DNA from: Heritagella sp051881655
GTDB taxonomy: Bacteria; Bacillota; Clostridia; Oscillospirales; Acutalibacteraceae
DNA length: 13,048 bases
Assembly: GCA_051881655.1 (NCBI GenBank)
Contig: JBJEQH010000105.1
Span: forward strand, 1 to 13,048
Reading direction: 5' to 3'
The position numbers were made by a program, and so were the translations under genes. The notes beneath the pieces were generated by a model. The model ran no database searches and was not told where the DNA came from. It saw nothing but the letters and a program-made list of their open reading frames with translations. Shown here one piece after another: positions 7,730-13,048 of the stretch (its first letter is position 1; the number at the start of each line of letters is the position of its first letter).

Positions 7730-9493
7730 ATGATTTCCTATGAGCAAATAACACAGAGCCTGACCTTTTCTCCGGTTCCGGGAGAATCCCCCCGGTATCA
7801 GGCAGTTCAGACCAGTGACGGTACGGTGCGCCTGACCGTGCATTTCCCGGAGGACAGCAGGCAGGAAGTGCCTATGGAGATGCGCTTCTCTTTGCCGGTA
7901 TGCGGGTATCATTATCTGTGGCACCCCACGGTGGGGCGCGACCGGCGGATTCACAATGTGTGGGAGGATACAATCCCCACGATGACATCGGTCAGCGCAC
8001 CGGTGTTCAGCCTTTTGGATGCACAGGGGGAGAGCGTGTTTGCGCTGGCCCTGTCGGAAACAAAAAAGCCGCTTGACTGGCGTTTGGGTGTGGAAGAGGA
8101 AACGGCCCATTTTGTGTGCGGGATTCGGTTCCCGGCCGACTGCTTTCATCGAAATGGGGGCTGGAATCTGACGGTGCTGCTGGATGCACGGCCCCAGCCG
8201 CTGCCGCAGGCCCTGCGCACCGTGCGGATTTTCTGGGAGCAGGAGTGCGGGAAAATCCCCATGGAAGCTCCGGCGGACGCAGAGGAGAGCCTGTACTCCA
8301 CCTGGTATTCGTACCATCAGAATGTCACAGCCGAAAAGGTGGAGGAGGAATGCCGGAGAGCGGCGGCCCTGGGGATGAAGGCCGTGATTCTGGATGACGG
8401 CTGGCAGACCGGGGACGGAAACCGCGGGTATGCTTTCTGCGGGGACTGGGAGGTATATACCCCCAAATTCCCGGATATGCGGGCCCATGTGGACCGTGTC
8501 CACGCCCTGGGGATGAAGTATATCGTGTGGTTCAGCGTTCCCTTTGTGGGGAAAAACAGCCGGGCGTTTGCCCGGTTCCGGGATAAGCTGCTGCATTTTG
8601 ATGAAAAATTCGGCGCCGGTGTACTGGACCCGCGGTATCCGCAGGTGCGCGATTACCTGACCGGGATTTACCGTGACCGCATGACCCGGTACGGCTGGGA
8701 TGGACTGAAGCTCGATTTTGTGGATGAATTCCATGAATGGGAGGATACGCCGCCCGTCTCGGCACAGATGGACTGCACCTGTATTCAGGACGGTGTGGAA
8801 AAACTGATGACCGAAATCCGGCAGACAGTGGTCGAGGTGTGTCCGCACGCGATGATCGAATTCCGCCAGCGGTATATCGGTCCCGATATGCGCACCTTTG
8901 GCAATATGTTCCGCGTCAGCGACTGCCCGCTGGATGTGCTCAGCAACCGGGTGGGCATTGCCGATCTGCGTATGCTCAGCGGGGATACGGCCGTGCACAG
9001 CGATATGCTGCTGTGGCATCCGCAGGAGACGGCCGAGAATGCCGCCCGGCAGATCTGGCAGGTGCTGTTCGGCGTGGTGCAGATTTCGGTTCCGCTCGCT
9101 TCCCTTTCGCCCCGGCAGGAAAAAATGCTGCGGTTTTTGCTGCAGTTCCGCCGGGAAAACCGCGAAATCCTGCTGAAAGCCCCTCTGCACGTGCAGTCCC
9201 CGCAGAGCCTGTATCCGGTGATGTGGGCTATGCGTAAGGGGCGGATCATCGCCCTGTGCTGTGAGGAGAGCTGTGCCGTGCGGCTTCCGGCGGAGAAAAG
9301 CCTGTGCCTGGTAAATGCCTCCGGGGAGGATACTCTTCTGCTGCGGCTGGAGAACAGCGGCCGGTATCGGGCGGTCTTTTACGATTGCTGTGGGGAGAAA
9401 ACCGGAGAGCAGGTGCTGACGATCCGGGCCGGGGCGGTCATGCCCCTTCCGGTTCCGGTCAGCGGTCTTGCTGAGCTGCAGACACAGGAATAA
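7730..9493 (+). CDS. GH36-like alpha-galactosidase (short form)
   Basis: Retaining alpha-galactosidase-type hydrolase expected to release alpha-1,6-galactose from raffinose-type or galactomannan oligosaccharides in the cytosol (no signal peptide). After an N-terminal beta-rich domain (about 1-180) the catalytic barrel carries TWYSYHQNVT (191-200), VILDDGWQTGDG (219-230), FPDMRAHVDRVHALGMKYIVW (FPDM at 247-250), DGLKLDF (324-330) with Asp329 the expected nucleophile, and RVSDCPLD (395-402) with Asp398 the probable acid/base. It has 587 residues against about 720-750 for classical GH36, mainly through a smaller N-terminal domain, so substrate may differ. ATG 7730 follows GGAGGTG (7714-7720), spacing 9; the frame is open further upstream but lacks another good site. 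First gene of an operon with two esterases. I see no convincing promoter in 7577-7713. Confidence 0.85.
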   Translation: MISYEQITQSLTFSPVPGESPRYQAVQTSDGTVRLTVHFPEDSRQEVPMEMRFSLPVCGYHYLWHPTVGRDRRIHNVWEDTIPTMTSVSAPVFSLLDAQGESVFALALSETKKPLDWRLGVEEETAHFVCGIRFPADCFHRNGGWNLTVLLDARPQPLPQALRTVRIFWEQECGKIPMEAPADAEESLYSTWYSYHQNVTAEKVEEECRRAAALGMKAVILDDGWQTGDGNRGYAFCGDWEVYTPKFPDMRAHVDRVHALGMKYIVWFSVPFVGKNSRAFARFRDKLLHFDEKFGAGVLDPRYPQVRDYLTGIYRDRMTRYGWDGLKLDFVDEFHEWEDTPPVSAQMDCTCIQDGVEKLMTEIRQTVVEVCPHAMIEFRQRYIGPDMRTFGNMFRVSDCPLDVLSNRVGIADLRMLSGDTAVHSDMLLWHPQETAENAARQIWQVLFGVVQISVPLASLSPRQEKMLRFLLQFRRENREILLKAPLHVQSPQSLYPVMWAMRKGRIIALCCEESCAVRLPAEKSLCLVNASGEDTLLLRLENSGRYRAVFYDCCGEKTGEQVLTIRAGAVMPLPVPVSGLAELQTQE

Positions 9494-9514
9494 AAGAACG
9501 TATTGAAAAAAGAC

Positions 9515-9521
9515 AGGAGGG
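9515..9521 (+). promoter_or_regulatory. Ribosome binding site supporting the TTG start of the first esterase
   Basis: AGGAGGG, 9 nt before TTG 9531. An ATG at 9524 is nearer but in another frame. The MAL(I/M) N-terminus aligned with the downstream paralogue confirms the TTG. Confidence 0.75.
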
Positions 9522-9530
9522 AAATGTACG

Positions 9531-10319
9531 TTGGCATTGATTCATGTAAACTATTTTTCACCGGTACTGGGAATGCAGAGGGCCATGGATGTGATTCTGC
9601 CCCAGCGGGAAAACGGAGTGGGACAGAAAGCAGAGAAGGCCGCCGGGAAGATCCCGGTGCTGTACCTGCTGCACGGAGGAAGCGATGACCACACCATCTG
9701 GCAGCGGCGCACATCCATCGAGAGGTACGCCCTGGAGAGGGGACTGGCGGTGATCATGCCGGCCAGCGATGTGGGCTTTTATGTGGACATGAAATACGGG
9801 TATGATTTCTATCTGGCCCTGTCGGAGGAGCTGCCCGGCATTGTACACGAGTTTTTCCCCAATCTGTCCACCCGGCGGGAGGACACCTTTATCGCGGGAT
9901 TGTCCATGGGCGGATTTGGCGCCCTGAAAATGGCGATTCTGCACCCCGAGCGCTACGCCGCGGCGGCTTCGCTCTCCGGAATGGTCGATCTGCACTGGGC
10001 GTATCCCCAGGGGGAAATGCCCGTCAGCGAGGAGTTCTTCTATAATTACGGGAGCAAAAGCGAGATGGAAGGGAGCATCAATGATATCCCCTTCCAGATG
10101 GAAAAGCTGATTGATTCGGGAAAATCCATGCCGAAATTCTATCAGGCGGTGGGGACCGAGGATTTCCTGTATGAAATCAACGTGCAGTTCCGCGATCGTT
10201 TCCAGCCGCGCTGCGGCCTCACTTATACAGAGCGGCCCGGTACCCACGAGTGGGAATTTTGGGATGAAGAGATTCAAAAGGTGATCGGCTGGCTTCCGAT
10301 CCGAAAGGAGGAAGAATAA
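9531..10319 (+). CDS. Alpha/beta-hydrolase esterase (EstA / tributyrin esterase type), copy 1
   Basis: Serine esterase of the putative-esterase family (EstA/FrmB/esterase D type), 262 residues, cytosolic. It likely removes short acyl groups such as acetyl from sugars. The oxyanion-hole region is LYLLHGGSDDHTIW (44-57), the nucleophile elbow GLSMGG gives Ser125, and the likely triad partners are Asp211 (GTEDFLYE) and His239 (GTHEWEFWD). The start is TTG, supported by AGGAGGG at 9515-9521 and by alignment of MALIHVNYFSPVLGM with the paralogue's MALMQVDFFSKVLGM. It begins 37 nt after the GH36-like gene and ends one base before the second esterase, so it sits in a tight operon. Physiological substrate unknown; carbohydrate acetyl ester is inferred from the neighbours only. 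Confidence 0.92.
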   Translation: MALIHVNYFSPVLGMQRAMDVILPQRENGVGQKAEKAAGKIPVLYLLHGGSDDHTIWQRRTSIERYALERGLAVIMPASDVGFYVDMKYGYDFYLALSEELPGIVHEFFPNLSTRREDTFIAGLSMGGFGALKMAILHPERYAAAASLSGMVDLHWAYPQGEMPVSEEFFYNYGSKSEMEGSINDIPFQMEKLIDSGKSMPKFYQAVGTEDFLYEINVQFRDRFQPRCGLTYTERPGTHEWEFWDEEIQKVIGWLPIRKEEE

Positions 10320-10320
10320 A

Positions 10321-11142
10321 ATGGCGCTGATGCAGGTGGATTTCTTTTCAAAGGTTTTGGGAATGTGCTGCCAGTGCAATGTGATCCTGCCGCAGAGCGA
10401 GCAGGGGATCGGTGTGACGGGCAGCGGGGAGTTTACAGAGAAAAAGGTTCCCACCCTGTGGCTGCTGCATGGGGCCAGCGATGACCACACGATCTGGCTG
10501 CGGCGCACCTCGATCGAACGGTATGTGGCCCCGCTGGGGATTGCGGTGGTGATGCCGGCGGCGCACCTGAGCTCGTACTGCAATATGAAATACGGCAAAC
10601 GGTATTATGATTATTTCACCGAGGAGCTGCCGGCGATTCTGCGGGATTTCTTCCCGCTCTCCGACAAGAGGGAGGACAATTTTGTGGCCGGTCTGTCCAT
10701 GGGCGGATACGGCGCCCTGAAGATGGGATTCGGGCGGCCGGATCTCTATTCGGCCATCGGATGCTTCTCCGCGGGGAATATGCCCTACCGGGAGGAGGGA
10801 ACCCGCTTCTTCCGGGGTGAGCGCGCTTCCGGTGGGGCCAGCCGCAGCATGGCGTGTTTTGGCACCGAGTCCATGAAAGATCTGATCGGGGATGAAAACG
10901 CGGATGTTTTTGCCATGATTGAGAAGTCCCTCGCAAAAGGCGAAACAATGCCTCGGGTTTTCCATGCCTGCGGAACAGAGGATCTGGGGGTGGAGAACGC
11001 ACGGTTTACCCAGCGGACCATTCGGGAAAAATATCCGCAGATTGAATACGAGTACCGGGAAGGACCGGGGGCCCACACCTGGGAATTCTGGGACGAGTGG
11101 ATTCAGAAATATCTGGCCTGGCTGCTGCCGCAGAAGGGATAA
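10321..11142 (+). CDS. Alpha/beta-hydrolase esterase (EstA / tributyrin esterase type), copy 2
   Basis: Second serine esterase of the same family, 273 residues, no signal peptide. It shares with the upstream gene the N-terminus, SDDHTIW-RRTSIERY, AGLSMGG-GALKM and a final WEFWDE block, so the two arose by tandem duplication. The catalytic triad candidates are Ser126 (GLSMGG), Asp221 (GTEDLGVE) and His252 (GAHTWEFWD). The copies differ most between the nucleophile and the Asp. Here residues 150-190 carry a longer, charged lid-like segment (around YREEGTRFFRGERASGG) where copy 1 has a shorter, unrelated stretch. This suggests different acyl or sugar preference. ATG 10321 follows AAAGGAGG (10304-10311), which lies inside the end of copy 1; only one base separates stop and start, so translation is probably coupled. 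Last gene of the operon, followed by a strong terminator. Confidence 0.93.
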   Translation: MALMQVDFFSKVLGMCCQCNVILPQSEQGIGVTGSGEFTEKKVPTLWLLHGASDDHTIWLRRTSIERYVAPLGIAVVMPAAHLSSYCNMKYGKRYYDYFTEELPAILRDFFPLSDKREDNFVAGLSMGGYGALKMGFGRPDLYSAIGCFSAGNMPYREEGTRFFRGERASGGASRSMACFGTESMKDLIGDENADVFAMIEKSLAKGETMPRVFHACGTEDLGVENARFTQRTIREKYPQIEYEYREGPGAHTWEFWDEWIQKYLAWLLPQKG

Positions 11143-11146
11143 GAAC

Positions 11147-11187
11147 AAAAAGAATTCCGGCTGTTTTCACAGCCGGAATTCTTTTTT
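11147..11187. terminator. Bidirectional intrinsic terminator between esterase 2 and the ThuA-like gene
   Basis: Arms 11147-11164 and 11169-11186 form an uninterrupted 18-bp stem containing GAATTCCGGCTGT, with a TTTC loop. T tracts flank it on both strands, so it should end both converging transcripts. Confidence 0.93.
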
Positions 11188-11214
11188 AGGATGATATTCG
11201 GAAAAAGTGAGAAA

Positions 11215-11985
11215 TCAGTGATCGTGCGTAACGGGGTTGAACTCAAAACCGTCGTCCTCAATGGTGAAGGGGACAATCGGATCCGGATTACCGGGCTGGC
11301 AATTGACAATGTTGCCGGGGGCCGCCCAGTTGACCGCGTTGATCAGGATCTTCTGGATGATGGGCATATGATAGATCGGGAAGGCCTCGTGGCCGGGACG
11401 GAAATAGAAAACCTTGCCCTTGTCACGGCGATAGGTCACGCCGCTGCGGAATACTTCGCCGCCCTGGAACCAGCTGATGAAGACCAGTTCATCCGGCGTG
11501 GGAATATTGAAGCGCTCGCCGTACATTTCCTCGTGGGGGATGATGACTTTCTCGTCTGGCAGGCCGTCCACAATGGGATGGGTGGGATCAATGACCCACA
11601 GGATTTCTTTTTCGGCCGCTTCACGCCATTTCAGATGGCTGGAACGGGTGCCGCAGACTTTGCGGAAAATCTTGGAAGCATGGCCGGAATGCAGAACGAT
11701 CAGGCCCATGCCGTCCAGTACATGCTGATGGACGCGCTCGACAATGGCGTCATCCACTTTGTCATGGGCAATGTGGCCCCACCAGATCAGAACATCGGTA
11801 TTGTCCAGAACTTCCTCGGTCAGGCCGTGTTCCGGCATATTCAGGGTGGCAGTTTTTACATCAAAACCGGCTTCGGTCAGAAAATCGGCGATGCAGCCAT
11901 GGATGCCCTTCGGGTAGATTTTCGCGACATTAGGGTCTTCGACTTCATGGATATATTCGTTCCATACGGTTACGCGGGTTGCCAT
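11215..11985 (-). CDS. ThuA-like domain protein
   Basis: A 256-residue cytosolic protein of the ThuA family, with a class-I glutamine-amidotransferase-like fold. Named for trehalose utilisation in rhizobia, it has no firmly known reaction and often lies near sugar-catabolic genes. Visible features are TRVTVWNEYIHE (3-14), an alternating beta/alpha pattern with DVLIWWGHIAHDKV (64-77), the GLIVLHSGHASK strand-turn (94-105), a THPIVDGLP segment (135-143) and the terminal GKVFYFRPGHEAFP (190-203), all typical of the family. The open frame continues 35 codons upstream, but ATG 11985 is favoured: AAGGAG lies 7 nt before it (11993-11998) and the domain begins there. It has its own promoter and shares a terminator with the esterase operon. 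Family sure, function unknown. Confidence 0.9.
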   Translation of the reverse strand: MATRVTVWNEYIHEVEDPNVAKIYPKGIHGCIADFLTEAGFDVKTATLNMPEHGLTEEVLDNTDVLIWWGHIAHDKVDDAIVERVHQHVLDGMGLIVLHSGHASKIFRKVCGTRSSHLKWREAAEKEILWVIDPTHPIVDGLPDEKVIIPHEEMYGERFNIPTPDELVFISWFQGGEVFRSGVTYRRDKGKVFYFRPGHEAFPIYHMPIIQKILINAVNWAAPGNIVNCQPGNPDPIVPFTIEDDGFEFNPVTHDH

Positions 11986-12012
11986 AATACAGCTCCTTCT
12001 TTCTGAAAAGAT

Positions 12013-12042
12013 TGTCATTTTGACATGGGAACAGTCTCCTGT
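12013..12042. repeat. Two small inverted repeats in the ThuA-like gene leader
   Basis: TGTCA-TTT-TGACA (12013-12025) and ACAG-TCTC-CTGT (12031-12042) lie between the predicted promoter and the ribosome binding site of the - strand gene. They could be operator half-sites or small leader hairpins; both are short enough to be chance. Confidence 0.3.
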
Positions 12043-12061
12043 GTTTCCCCTTCTGTAAAAA

Positions 12062-12090
12062 ATGATACTTCCTTTTCGAAAACCATACAA
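12062..12090 (-). promoter_or_regulatory. Probable sigma-A promoter for the ThuA-like gene
   Basis: Read on the - strand: TTGTAT (12090-12085), 17 bp, TATCAT (12067-12062, 5 of 6 consensus). It gives a leader of about 70 nt. Confidence 0.5.
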
Positions 12091-12162
12091 TGGAAAAAAG
12101 AGATATTTTTTGTATTTTAGCGACTTTAAGAGGAAGACCCTTTTCGTCGCTCTCCGCCATGA

Positions 12163-12192
12163 GGAAAAAGGCGCGGGCCGGGCCCTTTTCCC
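12163..12192 (-). terminator. Probable terminator after sigK
   Basis: Directly after the sigK stop, the - strand reads GGAAAAGG, a GC-rich centre, then CCTTTTTCC. The stem has AAAAGG pairing with CCTTTTT plus inner GC pairs, with slightly uneven pairing, and the U run lies inside the 3' arm. Likely, but less clean than the other terminators. Confidence 0.55.
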
Positions 12193-12885
12193 TCAGTGTT
12201 TTTGAGGCGAAAAGCACTTTTGCAGATTCTGCAGGGCCTTTTTCTCAATGCGGGATACATAGCTGCGGCTGATTCCCAGTTTTTCGGCGACCTCCCGTTG
12301 GGGGAGGGGAGCGTCGCCCCCCAGCCCATAGCGCAGGGTGATGATGATACGCTCGCGGGGAGACAGAACTTTCTGGATATATTGGTGCAGCTGTTGGGTT
12401 TTGAGACGACTGTCCATCAGGTCGATGATATCGCTGTCATCGGAGAGCGTATCCATCAGCGTCAGGGGATTTCCGCTGCGGTCGGTCTCGATGGTCTCGT
12501 TCAGAGAGACATCCTGCGCGCTCTTTTTTCCGGCCCGGAAAACCATCAGAATTTCATTTTCAATACAGCGGGAGGCATAGGAGGAAAGCCGCGCCCCTTT
12601 ATCGGCGTGGAAAGTATCAATGGCCTTGATCAGACCGATGGTGCCGATGGAGATCAGATCGTCCGGGTCGCTGTGGACGGCGTAATATTTTTTGACAATA
12701 TGAGCCACCAACCGCAGATTGTGTTCAATCAGTTGCTGACGGGCCCCCTGGTCGCCCTTTGCGCAGCGTTCCAGCAGTTCCTTTTCCCTGGCAGCGGGCA
12801 GCGGCCGGGGAAAAGAACTGGAGGGCATTACATGCAGTATGGAGAAGAAGAGGTGGGAAATCAACTGCCAAAATAAAGAAAACAT
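12193..12885 (-). CDS. sigK: Sporulation RNA polymerase sigma factor SigK (pro-sigma-K)
   Basis: Late mother-cell sigma factor directing spore coat and maturation genes; 230 residues. The first 20 or so residues are hydrophobic (MFSLFWQLISHLFFSILHV) and match the membrane-tethering pro-sequence of pro-sigma-K, followed by FPRPL, equivalent to FPQPL in Bacillus subtilis. Region 2 is textbook: LIEHNLRLVAHIVKKYY (52-68), DDLISIGTIGLIKAID (75-90), SYASRCIENEIL (102-113). Region 4.2 is the helix-turn-helix PQREVAEKLGISRSYVSRIE (195-214). The gene is continuous, with no skin-type excision element splitting it. ATG 12885 follows GGGAGGTG (12891-12898). No sigma-A promoter is evident; a CATA (12918-12915 on the - strand) is only a partial sigma-E/K -10. 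Some Clostridia make SigK without a pro-sequence; here it is present, implying proteolytic activation by a SpoIVFB-like protease, which is not in the window. Confidence 0.95.
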   Translation of the reverse strand: MFSLFWQLISHLFFSILHVMPSSSFPRPLPAAREKELLERCAKGDQGARQQLIEHNLRLVAHIVKKYYAVHSDPDDLISIGTIGLIKAIDTFHADKGARLSSYASRCIENEILMVFRAGKKSAQDVSLNETIETDRSGNPLTLMDTLSDDSDIIDLMDSRLKTQQLHQYIQKVLSPRERIIITLRYGLGGDAPLPQREVAEKLGISRSYVSRIEKKALQNLQKCFSPQKH

Positions 12886-12930
12886 AGAAGCACCTCCCGG
12901 TAAATAGTCAGATCTATGCGAAATTTTGGC

Positions 12931-12963
12931 AAAAAAGAAGCGGCGGATTTGAACCCGACGCTT
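12931..12963 (-). terminator. Intrinsic terminator upstream of sigK, for an off-window minus-strand unit
   Basis: On the - strand AAGCGTCGG (12963-12955) and CCGCCGCTT (12946-12938) pair at 8 of 9 positions around an 8-nt GTTCAAAT loop, followed by C and six Ts (12937-12931). It should separate sigK from whatever is transcribed from beyond the right edge. Confidence 0.7.
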
Positions 12964-13048
12964 TTCCGAAAAGTTATGTCAGAGAATTACCAGTTGAGTA
13001 TCCATGCCATCAAATTGACGAAGGCGGTAAAAGTTATCTGTAAAAAAC
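12964..13048 (-). other. Right edge: tail of an unidentified minus-strand unit (gene end or tRNA-like remnant)
   Basis: Two - strand frames are open from the window edge. One ends at TGA 12981-12979 and reads ...QFDGMDTQLVIL; the other ends slightly earlier at a TAA and is hydrophobic (...AFVNLMAWILNW). Either could be the C-terminus of a gene closed by the terminator at 12931-12963. The same stretch carries CTCAACTGGTA (12998-12988), a tRNA D-loop word, in line with GGGTTCAAATCC (12956-12945), a T-loop word, at tRNA-like spacing, but no acceptor, D or T stem pairs properly. AAAAGTTAT occurs twice on the + strand (12969-12977, 13029-13037), each 8 bases after GACG, at an offset of exactly 60. 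I cannot decide between the readings. Confidence 0.3.

Noticed and set aside
7619..9190. 523-codon open frame on the - strand opposite the GH36-like gene
   Set aside because: Antisense shadow: unrecognisable protein with no supporting ribosome binding site.
9558..10598. 346-codon open frame on the - strand across both esterases
   Set aside because: Antisense to two well-supported paralogues. Its internal similarity simply mirrors their duplication.
12931..13010. A functional tRNA gene on the - strand
   Set aside because: D-loop and T-loop words are present, but the acceptor, D and T stems do not pair and no CCA or matching acceptor strand is visible, so I call it at most a remnant.

Overview
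The window looks like a piece of chromosome from a GC-rich, spore-forming, anaerobic Firmicute (Clostridia, probably Oscillospiraceae/Ruminococcaceae-like). The evidence is an uninterrupted sporulation sigma factor sigK, AGGAGG-type ribosome binding sites, sigma-A promoters with good TATAAT boxes, U-tailed hairpin terminators, and a set of cytosolic glycan-degrading enzymes typical of gut Clostridia. The genus is not determinable by eye.

Left part (1-2474, + strand): the 3' part of a PfkB-family sugar/nucleoside kinase (resembling pseudouridine kinase) that runs off the left edge, a terminator, then a MATE multidrug/cation antiporter.

Glycan block (2475-11187): a GH29 alpha-L-fucosidase (+) with its own promoter and an upstream palindrome converges on a GH2 beta-mannosidase (-) across a shared bidirectional terminator. 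The beta-mannosidase has a strong promoter and a triple ACTTAA operator-like array in its leader. A divergent 391-bp intergenic region separates it from a monocistronic gene (+) for a small ricin-type beta-trefoil protein with a lysine/alanine-rich, histone-H1-like tail. A three-gene operon (+) follows: a GH36-like alpha-galactosidase and two tandem, diverged EstA/tributyrin-type esterases, ending in a strong bidirectional terminator. None of the enzymes shows a signal peptide. The block therefore reads as intracellular trimming of imported oligosaccharides: alpha-fucose, alpha-galactose, beta-mannose and ester groups. No transporter, extracellular glycanase or dedicated regulator lies in the window.

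Right part (11215-13048, - strand): a ThuA-like protein with its own promoter, then sigK with a hydrophobic pro-sequence. At the right edge is a terminator serving something further upstream on the minus strand, in a stretch that also carries tRNA-like words. I see no IS element, CRISPR array, phage gene or intact RNA gene. The most unusual protein is the cytosolic beta-trefoil plus H1-like tail. The most useful regulatory leads are the operator-like repeats before the beta-mannosidase and fucosidase.
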